Source: JBFLVQ01 sp040758525
GTDB lineage: Bacteria; Acidobacteriota; Blastocatellia; Chloracidobacteriales; JADJPF01
Assembly: GCA_040758525.1 (NCBI GenBank)
Contig: JBFLVQ010000173.1
Coordinates: 1-14,478 of the forward strand
DNA: 14,478 nt
Direction of reading: 5' to 3'
The position numbers were made by a program, and so were the translations under genes. The notes below the pieces were generated by a model, which saw nothing but the letters and a program-made list of their open reading frames with translations, did no database searches and was not told the origin of the DNA. This document shows, piece by piece, positions 7,953 through 14,478 of the stretch. Each line of letters begins with the position of its first letter. The stretch's first letter is position 1.

Positions 7953-8939
7953 ATGATAGTTAATCGGATAAATAGCCAGCCTCTACAAACTGATGATCTA
8001 GCAACCAATCTTCCCTCACAGTCAGCAAATGTTGGTACTGCAGATGTCCAACCATTGAACCTAAATGTTGCCACTGACGCAACCAATCTACCGTCAGATG
8101 GCAGTGCGGCTTTGCGTGCACGCAATGGTTTGGAAGCAGCTTTTTTACAGCAGCAGATAACTACTTTGCTAACGCAAGCTCCGGTTGCTCCTTCGCCTTT
8201 GCCAGAAGGACAGCCAGATAAATCTTATGATGGTGCCTTTGTTGGCGCGAATGGCCGGGCTTACTCAAGCTCAACGCCACTTAGTCAGATACCACCAGTA
8301 AAACCGAGTGATGGCCGCGAACCGACTGAGACACTTATTTATGTCAATGGTATTAGGACTTCCAAGGAAGGACAGGCCGGCAGCTTACAAGCAATTGCCG
8401 ATAAGACCGGTAGTGCTGTTATTGGTATTCACAATGCGACCGAAAATACCTTCAAAGACCTATTACAATCTTTAGGCGATAAGGTCGATATTGGTAGAAA
8501 CCCTGCTGTTGATAGTGTTGCTGATGCCGTGTATGATTCAATTAAGAAGGGTCAGACAATACATATTCTTGGGCATAGCCAAGGCGGCTTAATTGTCAGC
8601 CGGGCCATCGATGATGTTCGTAAAAGGTTATTGATTGAAGATGGCCTTTCTAAGAGTGCTGTTAACCAATTGTTGAATAATGTTAAAATAGAGACATTTG
8701 GTGCTGCTGCTGCCTCTTATCCAGATGGCCCACAATATGTCCATTATGTTAATCGGGTTGATCCTGTTCCTGCGTTATTTGGTCTTGGGCCTTTCAAGAA
8801 ACTCTTTACTGGGGATAGAAATGCTGGCAAAGGCGCAGTTGTTAATCGCTTTACTCGATTTGGCAATGTTCATGGGTTTGAAGAGACTTATCTAGCCCGG
8901 CGCGTGCCTTTTGATCAAGCCCGACGAGGCCAATTTTAG
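7953..8939 (+). CDS. Alpha/beta-hydrolase (lipase/esterase-like), possible secreted effector
   Basis: A 328-residue protein from the ATG at 7953. The N-terminal 110 or so residues are rich in Ala, Pro, Ser, Thr, Asn and Gln, with TNLPS occurring twice, and are probably disordered. There is no Sec signal peptide and no membrane segment. The hydrolase fold begins at TLIYVNGIRTS (oxyanion-side strand and turn). The nucleophile elbow GHSQGG gives Ser209, VNRVDPVP gives Asp270, and NVHGFEE gives His307, a complete and correctly ordered Ser-Asp-His triad. Substrate is not readable; lipid or ester hydrolysis is inferred from the fold. The gene starts a transcript divergent from the NRPS, and its stop is 13 nt before a small CesT-like gene. 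A disordered, signal-less N-terminus with a small acidic partner is the arrangement of type III and related effectors with their chaperones. An ordinary cytoplasmic esterase, perhaps tailoring the NRPS product, remains possible. Confidence 0.85.
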   Translation: MIVNRINSQPLQTDDLATNLPSQSANVGTADVQPLNLNVATDATNLPSDGSAALRARNGLEAAFLQQQITTLLTQAPVAPSPLPEGQPDKSYDGAFVGANGRAYSSSTPLSQIPPVKPSDGREPTETLIYVNGIRTSKEGQAGSLQAIADKTGSAVIGIHNATENTFKDLLQSLGDKVDIGRNPAVDSVADAVYDSIKKGQTIHILGHSQGGLIVSRAIDDVRKRLLIEDGLSKSAVNQLLNNVKIETFGAAAASYPDGPQYVHYVNRVDPVPALFGLGPFKKLFTGDRNAGKGAVVNRFTRFGNVHGFEETYLARRVPFDQARRGQF

Positions 8940-8952
8940 CGGTAGTTGCTAT

Positions 8953-9381
8953 ATGACACGTGATCATGCGGTAAAGATACTACAAGCATTATTTCGGTCT
9001 CAGAATGTCGATAGCCCTGGTTTGAATGAAAAGAACCTAGGCGGTGCGGCAATAGGAGATCTACAGATATACTTTCAATATCAACCTGATGATGGCACGC
9101 TGAAATGTAGTGCGCTTATTTATCGATTCAGAGAAGCGCCCAGACCAGGAGTATTGGAAGGCTTTAAACGCGAAGAAGCGCTTGGCACCACAGGGCGTGG
9201 TGGTGGCGTGGTAGATTACCAACCAGAAAATAATGGTCTCTACTTAACCCGTAGTTATCTTGAGCCAGTAAACCCTACACAGTTTATGAATGATATCGTA
9301 GAGCTAATGGCGGCAAGCCGTTTATGGGGCGGTGAAGTGTTGGAACGGGTATCGGCACAGGTCTTCAATTCTGAAGAATAA
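8953..9381 (+). CDS. Small acidic protein, CesT-like secretion chaperone or immunity candidate
   Basis: A 142-residue protein with no signal peptide and no membrane segment. The layout is an N-terminal helix (HAVKILQALF), a middle of beta-strand-like segments (GDLQIYFQYQ, KCSALIYRF, GLYLTRSYL), and a C-terminal amphipathic helix (TQFMNDIVELMAASRLWGGEVL) with a tryptophan. Size and helix-strand-helix layout resemble CesT/type III secretion chaperones, but this is a resemblance judged by eye, not a motif proof. An in-frame ATG at 8911, inside the hydrolase gene, would add 14 residues (starting MIKPDEANFSG); neither start has a strong ribosome site. I chose 8953 because the helix begins right after it and it avoids overlap. 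Tight spacing suggests co-transcription and a partner role with the upstream hydrolase. Alternatives are an immunity protein or an unrelated hypothetical. Confidence 0.75.
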   Translation: MTRDHAVKILQALFRSQNVDSPGLNEKNLGGAAIGDLQIYFQYQPDDGTLKCSALIYRFREAPRPGVLEGFKREEALGTTGRGGGVVDYQPENNGLYLTRSYLEPVNPTQFMNDIVELMAASRLWGGEVLERVSAQVFNSEE

Positions 9382-9438
9382 AATTAGTGGGCAGGTGAAA
9401 TAACTAGACTTGATTCTGGTAATCATCTGCCCTTAATT
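9382..9438 (+). terminator. Hairpin at the end of the hydrolase pair
   Basis: Starting right after the stop codon, AATTA-GT-GGGCAGGTGA (9382-9398) can pair with TCATCTGCCC-T-TAATT (9423-9438). The stem is about 15 bp with one G-U pair and a small internal loop, closing a 24-nt loop. There is no clean T tract, so Rho-independent termination is uncertain; it could instead stabilise the 3' end of the transcript. Confidence 0.45.
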
Positions 9439-9722
9439 ACTCCCTCTTCTATCCTACCTAAGATAATTCCATTGATCTCACAGGTTGATCATCCATAATA
9501 ACTCTTCTCGCTTATCTTGTAATACTAGCGTAAAAGCACGGATAGAAATTTTTTTAAAGATTTTCCATCTATTTATACTAGGGATGTACTGCTCAATTTG
9601 AAAATTCAGCTCTGGGAGTATTCCCTCTATAGCAGCACTCTTATGGTATAGGTTGTTGAACCTTACCATTTGGATGCCCGTTAAATTAGATGAAATAGCA
9701 CAATTAAGAGAGGGTTAAGAAG
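9439..9722. other. Intergenic region before the beta-propeller gene
   Basis: With the hairpin before it, this makes a 341-bp gap. It is AT-rich. A 63-codon minus-strand frame (9478-9669) has no ribosome site and no recognised family. The promoter of the downstream gene should lie here, but no -35/-10 pair stands out; TTGAAC followed 19 bp later by TTAAAT, around 9655-9690, is the best and is weak. The ribosome site GAGAGG is at 9708-9713, 9 nt before the start codon. Confidence 0.5.
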
Positions 9723-11045
9723 ATGAGATTTTCATATCTAAAAGGTTTATGGTTAAGTTTGTTGTGGTTGTTTTTGGTAGCAGTTAATGCTTATGGGCAG
9801 AATGATTTTGTCTTTGTTAATAATGATCTATCCACTGGTAATACAGTATCTGCCTTCTCTATAACTAGCAATGGAGTGTTTAGACAGATAGTCGGCTCAC
9901 CATTTCCTACCGGTGGGTTAGGCACGGATGGAAGCGGGTTTTTTGCCACCAATCGTATCACTAATGTTATGACAGGAAACTTCCTCTTTGTTGCCAATAC
10001 CGGCAGTAACAGTATCAGTGCTTTTACTGTCGATCCATTACGAGGCACACTAAGACCTGTACCAGGCTCTCCATTTTCTAACGGCCCACCAGGTAATTCA
10101 GGGATTGCATTAACAGCAACACAGGATGGCCGGTTCTTGTTTGCTAGTAGTAATGGAGCAATAAATATTAATGTTTACAGTATTGCTGCCAATGGGGCGC
10201 TAACACAGGTCGTTAGTTCTCCTTTTATTGTTGGCGCATTTATAAATAGTATGAGAGTAACACCCAATGGTAGGTTCCTTGTAGTATCATTAACTAATCT
10301 TGATGCAATTGCAATGTTTACGATTACTGGTAATGGTACGCTTATTCCCGTGCCAGGCTCACCTTTTCTTGCTACTGGAACAGGAAGTGCTACAGGGATA
10401 GAAATTAATTCTGCCAGCAATCTGCTTTTTGTTGGAGAGGCAAACAGCATAGGCACAGTCGTAGATGTTTTTAATATTAATAGCAATGGAGTCTTAACAC
10501 CAATTCCTGGCTCTCCTTTTACTACCTTTAGAGGGGGAATAAATTCAAATATCGTGAAACTCAGTCCTGATGAGAGATTTCTCTTTGTTAGCAACCAGAT
10601 TAGTAATGCTATTACGGTATTTAATGTTTCTGCTAACGGTAGTTTGAGAGCAGTAGCAGGTTCGCCATTCCCAGTAAATGGAGATACACCTGTTGGACTG
10701 GCTACGAATCGTGCTGGAACATTGCTTTTTACGGTTAATCTTTTCTCTCCATCAATTGAAGTCTTCAACGTTGCCAGTAATGGTGTGTTATCTCGTGTGC
10801 CACGTTCGCCTTTCCGAACTAATCAAGCAGACGGCGCCACATCAATAGCTGTGCTCTCGTTTGGAACTGCACCACAAGGACAATTTGGCACTCAAATTGA
10901 GGAAGTAATTGATAACGATCTTTTATCTACTGATGAAGTAACACCGGTTGAAGATGAACCTAAAACTAAAATAGATCGCAGTCCTACTCCCATCTTTGAT
11001 TTAAAAGATCAGAGTTGGTTGTATATGAAGAAAGACAGATACTAA
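9723..11045 (+). CDS. Secreted seven-bladed beta-propeller protein (lactonase/YVTN-like fold)
   Basis: A 440-residue exported protein. Residues 1-25 form a Sec signal peptide (positive start MRFSYLKG, hydrophobic core WLSLLWLFLVAV, likely cleavage after AYG before QND). The mature part is seven repeats of about 50 residues, each with a blade-end motif close to GSPF (SPF at residues 59, 116, 166, 213, 264, 314, 362) and a strand such as RFLFVSNQISNAITVFNV. Seven repeats agree with the 6-phosphogluconolactonase-like/YVTN propeller fold. No lactonase active site can be recognised, so binding or a surface role is as likely as catalysis. A tail of about 55 residues after residue 385 is acidic, then basic, and has no lipobox or anchor. 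The start is supported by GAGAGG 9 nt upstream. It stands alone and converges on the sulfite-reduction operon. The fold assignment is firm; the function is unknown. Confidence 0.9.
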   Translation: MRFSYLKGLWLSLLWLFLVAVNAYGQNDFVFVNNDLSTGNTVSAFSITSNGVFRQIVGSPFPTGGLGTDGSGFFATNRITNVMTGNFLFVANTGSNSISAFTVDPLRGTLRPVPGSPFSNGPPGNSGIALTATQDGRFLFASSNGAININVYSIAANGALTQVVSSPFIVGAFINSMRVTPNGRFLVVSLTNLDAIAMFTITGNGTLIPVPGSPFLATGTGSATGIEINSASNLLFVGEANSIGTVVDVFNINSNGVLTPIPGSPFTTFRGGINSNIVKLSPDERFLFVSNQISNAITVFNVSANGSLRAVAGSPFPVNGDTPVGLATNRAGTLLFTVNLFSPSIEVFNVASNGVLSRVPRSPFRTNQADGATSIAVLSFGTAPQGQFGTQIEEVIDNDLLSTDEVTPVEDEPKTKIDRSPTPIFDLKDQSWLYMKKDRY

Positions 11046-11070
11046 TCTTCAAAAACAGATTTGGAAAAAA

Positions 11071-11105
11071 TTGGTGCGAACAGTAGTTTTTACTGTTCGC
11101 ACCAA
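11071..11105 (-). terminator. Intrinsic terminator of the cobA-cysH-sir operon
   Basis: A perfect 15-bp inverted repeat (11071-11085 and 11091-11105) with a 5-nt loop begins 18 bp past the sir stop codon. Read on the minus strand the stem is followed by six Ts (11070-11065), the classic Rho-independent form. On the plus strand no T tract follows, so for the convergent beta-propeller transcript it would only be a 3' hairpin. Confidence 0.9.
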
Positions 11106-11123
11106 AAAGTTATCTAGCCAATA

Positions 11124-12755
11124 TCAACCATGCGATGTACTGCAGATAGTTTTAGCCACTTCATTAGATGGTGGCTCAACCTCTGTGGTACTAAGTGAAG
11201 GAGCAAAGAAAGAGTTCAACTGCTCATCAGTATGACGTAAACAAAAATCTTGAAATGTCTCGTTAGCCACTCTTTTTTCCTGATAGGTTCTGAATAATTG
11301 AGCAAGTGCTGGGCCTAAATCATCTGAATATATTCGCACTCCTAACCTGCGTGCAAAAGTCTCACGTGTACCAACTCCACCTCCTAATAGCACTTGAAAT
11401 GCTTCTTGCTTTACACCATCAACAGTTATCATAGAGCCTTCCAGCCCTATATCACATATATGGTGTTGACCACAGGAGTTAGGACATCCTGTCACACTGA
11501 TACGTATAGGTTCGGTTAAGTTGGTATTTTCTTCTAGATAACGATTCAACTCTACGGCGCGATTTTTGGTCTCTGCTATTGCCAGTTTACAGAACTGAAT
11601 ACCTGTACAGGCGATTATCCCTTTGCGTGACCAGGTTGGCTCATACTCAAATCCTGCTTGCTCCAATCGCTGTTTTATTGCTGGGAGATTCCGTTCAGGG
11701 ATATCTAAGAGGATAATATTTTGAGTATTAGTAGTTCTGATACGACCACTACCATACTGAACTGCTAAATCAGCCAGTTGATGCAATTGTTTGCCGGAGC
11801 TACGACCGCCTAATATCGAGATTGCGATATAGTAAAGACCTGGGTCACGTTGACGATGTATTCCCGCATGTGTGCGGTCGCGCTGAGTAATCGGCTCTGC
11901 GACAGGTTCTAGCGCATGCACCAGCTTACGACCGAGGCGTTTTTCTACCTCTTCACGAAAGCGAGGTATATCCCATTTTTCTACAAGAAATTTTAGGCGT
12001 GCACGTCTACGGTTAGTACGATTACCTTCATCACGAAAGACGGCGGCTACGGCAGCACACAAATCTACCACCATCTCTGGTTCTACCAGAACACCCAAAT
12101 CTTTTGAAAATCTTGGTGTTGTCGATAGACCTCCACCGATTCGTGCACGAAAAGCAACACCACCCTGTGCAGTACGTACAGCAAACAGACCAATATCATT
12201 AATCTCCGGGTAGACACATCTTACTGCACAACCAGTAACAGCTATTTTAAATTTGCGAGGAAGATTAGAGAACTCCCTGTTATTAACAAAGAAATCATTG
12301 ATCTGCTTTATCAATGGAGTAGTATCATAGAGTTCGTTGATATCAACACCACTGACCGGACAATTGATGATATTACGCACACAATCTCCACAGGCTTCTA
12401 CGGTAGATAATTCGACCGCACGCAATCGATCCAGTATATCGGGAAAGTTCTCAATTCTGATCCAGTGAAGCTGTATGTTTTGACGTACAGTAACATCGGC
12501 AAGTCCACGGCCATACTGATCCGATAATTCTGCAATCGTGTGTAGTTGTTCAGGCTTAAGATCGCCTCCGGGTATACGTATACGCACCATAAAATACCCA
12601 TCGATTGCTGGTCGCTGTGTGTATATGCCATACCACCGAAACAATGCTTCATCATCGGGTGTTATTGCTTGATGGCCTATACGAGCATAGCGGTATATAT
12701 CAGCTAGCACATCAAGGCCGTCTTTACGATTTTTGATCCCTTCCATTACATTCAT
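11124..12755 (-). CDS. sir: Ferredoxin-dependent assimilatory sulfite reductase (siroheme, 4Fe-4S)
   Basis: Six-electron reduction of sulfite to sulfide in the cytoplasm. At 543 residues it has the normal length of the one-chain ferredoxin-type nitrite/sulfite reductase family (NirA/Sir). Siroheme/cluster cysteines are Cys383 and Cys389 (CTGIQFC) and Cys424 and Cys428 (GCPNSC). The internal twofold repeat typical of the family is visible: VTGCAVRC near residue 175 mirrors VTGCPNSCG near 421, each followed by a (N/C)DIGL segment. Substrate-side motifs include TVRQNIQLHW (89-98) and EACGDCVRN (120-128). Sequence alone does not cleanly separate sulfite from nitrite reductases; the neighbouring APS reductase and siroheme-pathway genes argue for sulfite. 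The start is supported by GAGAGGT, lying in the last codons of cysH with a 5-nt spacer. The gap to cysH is 3 bp, indicating translational coupling. No FAD or NADPH domain is present, so electrons should come from ferredoxin. Confidence 0.93.
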   Translation of the reverse strand: MNVMEGIKNRKDGLDVLADIYRYARIGHQAITPDDEALFRWYGIYTQRPAIDGYFMVRIRIPGGDLKPEQLHTIAELSDQYGRGLADVTVRQNIQLHWIRIENFPDILDRLRAVELSTVEACGDCVRNIINCPVSGVDINELYDTTPLIKQINDFFVNNREFSNLPRKFKIAVTGCAVRCVYPEINDIGLFAVRTAQGGVAFRARIGGGLSTTPRFSKDLGVLVEPEMVVDLCAAVAAVFRDEGNRTNRRRARLKFLVEKWDIPRFREEVEKRLGRKLVHALEPVAEPITQRDRTHAGIHRQRDPGLYYIAISILGGRSSGKQLHQLADLAVQYGSGRIRTTNTQNIILLDIPERNLPAIKQRLEQAGFEYEPTWSRKGIIACTGIQFCKLAIAETKNRAVELNRYLEENTNLTEPIRISVTGCPNSCGQHHICDIGLEGSMITVDGVKQEAFQVLLGGGVGTRETFARRLGVRIYSDDLGPALAQLFRTYQEKRVANETFQDFCLRHTDEQLNSFFAPSLSTTEVEPPSNEVAKTICSTSHG

Positions 12756-12758
12756 CTG

Positions 12759-13487
12759 TTACCTCTCGATCGCTTTGGTGAGAAGCTCGTTATTTAAGTG
12801 AATTCCACATTCGGTTTTAGCATGAGTAGGCCAACGACCTGCCCGTTCATCTTCGTGTGCGCCAATTGCACGTGTGCAATGTGTGCAGCCTATACTAGGA
12901 TAACCTTGGTCATGCAACGGATTGTAGGGAACCTTATTTGCTGCAATATAATTCCAAACATCCTTCTTACTCCATTGCACCAAGGGATTGATTTTGAAGA
13001 GCTGTCGCTGACTATCCCACTCTACTTCGTTAGCGTTAGCACGTACCTTGGTTTGGCTTCGCCGGATCGCCGTCATCCAGGCATCAAAACCATTTAATGC
13101 ATCTTCTAATGGCGCTACTTTTCTTAGCTGGCAGCATAGATCTGGATTAATAGACCACAACTGTGGTCCATAGAGCTGTTCCTGTAACTCTGGTGTCAGT
13201 GATGTAGAAATAGCACGAAGCTTGATCTGGTAATGCTCTTCTAGATGTCGTCGCAATGAATATGTTTCAGGAAAGAGGAATCCAGTATCAACAAAGAAGA
13301 TATTGGGATGGGAGCTAATCTTCACAGCCATATCGATCAGTACCATACCCTCGGCACCAAACCCTGTAGCAATGGTGAGTTTATCGGCAAACTCATTGAA
13401 GGCCCACAATATGATCTCTTGTGGAGAAGCTCCTGCCAGTCTTGTTGTAGCACGATCTATTTTTTCAATTACTAGGCCATTCTGCAT
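12759..13487 (-). CDS. cysH: Assimilatory adenylylsulfate (APS) reductase, 4Fe-4S type
   Basis: Thioredoxin-dependent reduction of activated sulfate to sulfite, giving Sir its substrate. This is a 242-residue CysH protein. The nucleotide-binding part has TGFGAEGMVL (residues 41-50) in place of the usual SGGKDS loop, then FVDTGFLFPETY (65-76). Cluster cysteines are present as a pair at 118-119 (DLCCQLRKV) and as CTHC at 201-204; in this family the CC...CxxC set marks the 4Fe-4S enzymes, which mostly prefer APS, while enterobacterial PAPS reductases lack it. The catalytic C-terminal ECGIHL is present with Cys227. It lies 45 bp after cobA and 3 bp before sir on the same strand. The ribosome site is AAAGAGA just upstream of the ATG. 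Family assignment is firm; APS over PAPS preference follows from the cluster cysteines and has not been measured. Confidence 0.95.
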   Translation of the reverse strand: MQNGLVIEKIDRATTRLAGASPQEIILWAFNEFADKLTIATGFGAEGMVLIDMAVKISSHPNIFFVDTGFLFPETYSLRRHLEEHYQIKLRAISTSLTPELQEQLYGPQLWSINPDLCCQLRKVAPLEDALNGFDAWMTAIRRSQTKVRANANEVEWDSQRQLFKINPLVQWSKKDVWNYIAANKVPYNPLHDQGYPSIGCTHCTRAIGAHEDERAGRWPTHAKTECGIHLNNELLTKAIER

Positions 13488-13532
13488 ATTAGTTCTCTTT
13501 CTTGAGCTAGTTGGTATAGTCGATCACTAAGA

Positions 13533-14375
13533 TCAATTACCAACTGTCTCTAGTATTGTCTCCTCAATCAAACTACTGAAAGGCTGTTGCAACTCGCGAT
13601 AACCAAACCAATGTAGCTTTTCCCTCAGTTGCACAACATCTCCAACAATGGCAATGGCTGGTGAAGTAATCTCAACAGCGCTGTCGTGATCAATATACTG
13701 CTCCGATGCAGCTATCTCTGCGAGTGTGCCAAAGTAGACCTCTTGATGCTCATAAGTACCCCAGCGAATTATTGCGATTGGAGTAGATGCGGGGCGTCCA
13801 TTAGCAATGATCTCTGCTGCGATCTTTGCAATAGTTTTGGCACACATAAAGATCACTAGCGTATCGGCAAGATGAGCAGCAGTAGACCAATCGACCTTTT
13901 GTCTCTGCTTATGGCCATCATTTCCTGTTATGAATGCTACGCTAGAAGCAAAGTTACGGTGAGTTAGAGGAATACCAGCATAGGCTGCTACTGCTATGCC
14001 AGCCGAGATACCTGGGATAATCTCCCAGTCTAGACCTGCATCTACCAGTGCTTCAGCCTCTTCACCACCACGTCCGAAGATAAATGGATCGCCGCCTTTA
14101 AGACGAGCGACCATTAGACCTGATTGGGCGCTTTCTATCATAATGGTGTTGATCTCGGCTTGAGTAAGAGAAAGTTCTCCGGCACGCTTGCCAACATATC
14201 TAATCTCTGCCTTGTTGCTTGCATGCATCAGTATTTGAGGGTTAACTAGAGCGTCGTAAAGGATTAGGTCGCTCACTTCAAGTACTTGTTTGGCTTTCAG
14301 GGTAAGCAATTGGGGATCGCCAGGTCCTGCACCAATAAGATAGATCTTGCCAGGCTTTTTCTTTATATCGTTCAT
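13533..14375 (-). CDS. cobA: Uroporphyrinogen-III C-methyltransferase (siroheme pathway)
   Basis: Transfers two methyl groups from S-adenosylmethionine to uroporphyrinogen III, giving precorrin-2, the first step towards siroheme, the prosthetic group of Sir encoded two genes downstream. At 280 residues it is the single-domain SUMT; the dehydrogenase/chelatase part found in CysG is absent, so another gene must finish siroheme. Motifs: YLIGAGPGDPQLLTLKA (12-28), LYDALV (39-44), RLKGGDPFIFGRGGEE (91-106), PGISAG (121-126) and GIPLTHR (near 135). It is first in the visible operon. The ribosome site is weak (GGGA about 11 nt before the ATG), and a strong terminator-like hairpin sits 26 bp upstream of the start codon. 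Confidence 0.95.
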   Translation of the reverse strand: MNDIKKKPGKIYLIGAGPGDPQLLTLKAKQVLEVSDLILYDALVNPQILMHASNKAEIRYVGKRAGELSLTQAEINTIMIESAQSGLMVARLKGGDPFIFGRGGEEAEALVDAGLDWEIIPGISAGIAVAAYAGIPLTHRNFASSVAFITGNDGHKQRQKVDWSTAAHLADTLVIFMCAKTIAKIAAEIIANGRPASTPIAIIRWGTYEHQEVYFGTLAEIAASEQYIDHDSAVEITSPAIAIVGDVVQLREKLHWFGYRELQQPFSSLIEETILETVGN

Positions 14376-14401
14376 AAATTTTTAATTCCCGCCAAAAACG
14401 A

Positions 14402-14437
14402 AAAACCCACTGTGGCAAGGAGCCAACAGTGGGTTTT
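14402..14437 (-). terminator. Strong terminator-like hairpin upstream of cobA
   Basis: A perfect 12-bp inverted repeat (14402-14413 and 14426-14437), extended by GGC/GCC with one bulged base, closes a 5-nt loop. On the minus strand it is followed by TTTTTCGTTTTT. This is a full Rho-independent terminator just before cobA. On the same strand a reading frame could end with TAA at 14460-14458 (last codons reading MILPEI). It is therefore either the end of an upstream gene or an attenuator in the leader of the cobA operon. Confidence 0.8.
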
Positions 14438-14451
14438 CCAGAACTCTTAAA

Positions 14452-14468
14452 CTGAGATTAGATCTCAG
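14452..14468 (-). repeat. Short inverted repeat upstream of the terminator
   Basis: CTGAGAT-TAG-ATCTCAG is a perfect 7-bp inverted repeat with a 3-nt spacer, 14 bp before the terminator hairpin on the minus strand. It overlaps the possible stop codon at 14458-14460. It could be a first leader hairpin or an operator; its role is unknown. Confidence 0.35.
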
Positions 14469-14478
14469 GTAATATCAT

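Noticed and set aside
8911..8952. Upstream ATG for the small CesT-like gene
   Set aside because: It would overlap the end of the hydrolase gene and add residues that do not fit the helix-strand-helix layout; there is no better ribosome site. Not fully excluded.
9478..9669. 63-codon minus-strand frame before the beta-propeller gene
   Set aside because: It has protein-like composition but no ribosome site, family resemblance or partner; support is too thin to call it a gene.
10175..10768. 197-codon minus-strand frame
   Set aside because: It is antisense to the beta-propeller gene, and its periodic appearance mirrors the propeller repeats.
14458..14478. End of an upstream minus-strand gene (last codons MILPEI)
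   Set aside because: Only seven codons are visible, so it cannot be told from a chance frame; kept only as context for the terminator.
1..14478. CRISPR arrays, tRNA/rRNA genes, insertion sequences
   Set aside because: No repeat-spacer pattern, cloverleaf-like gene, transposase or terminal inverted repeats flanked by target duplications were seen on either strand.

Overview
The window comes from a bacterial chromosome of modest G+C content (AT-rich third codon positions, my impression, not computed). It holds three blocks. The phylum cannot be fixed from sequence alone. The SPF-repeat beta-propeller secreted protein, the NirA-type ferredoxin sulfite reductase and the iron-sulfur APS reductase would fit a Gram-negative such as an acidobacterium, but that is only a guess.

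Block 1 (1-7473, minus strand) is the 5' part of one very large nonribosomal peptide synthetase gene that runs off the left edge. I read every codon of the 2491-codon frame and found no stop. The order is C-A-T-C-A-T-C(partial). The first condensation domain has lost its catalytic histidine. The first A domain carries a phenylalanine-type pocket. The two modules share a 786-bp block (A-domain C-terminal subdomain plus carrier protein) that differs at only 5 bases, all silent. A 479-bp divergent intergenic region (7474-7952) contains a palindrome, a 10-bp direct repeat with a 21-bp period, and a small hairpin.

Block 2 (7953-11045, plus strand) has three genes. The first is an alpha/beta-hydrolase with a disordered N-terminus and no signal peptide. 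Thirteen bases after it comes a small protein that resembles CesT-type secretion chaperones, so the pair looks like a secreted lipase-like effector with its chaperone or immunity partner. After a 341-bp gap comes a secreted seven-bladed beta-propeller protein.

Block 3 (11124-14375, minus strand) is a compact assimilatory sulfate-reduction operon, cobA-cysH-sir. CobA makes the siroheme precursor, CysH reduces APS to sulfite, and the siroheme/Fe-S reductase Sir turns sulfite into sulfide. It ends in a clear intrinsic terminator facing the convergent beta-propeller gene. A second strong terminator-like hairpin lies only 26 bp upstream of cobA and is either the end of an upstream gene or an attenuator.

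No tRNA, rRNA, CRISPR array or insertion sequence was recognised.
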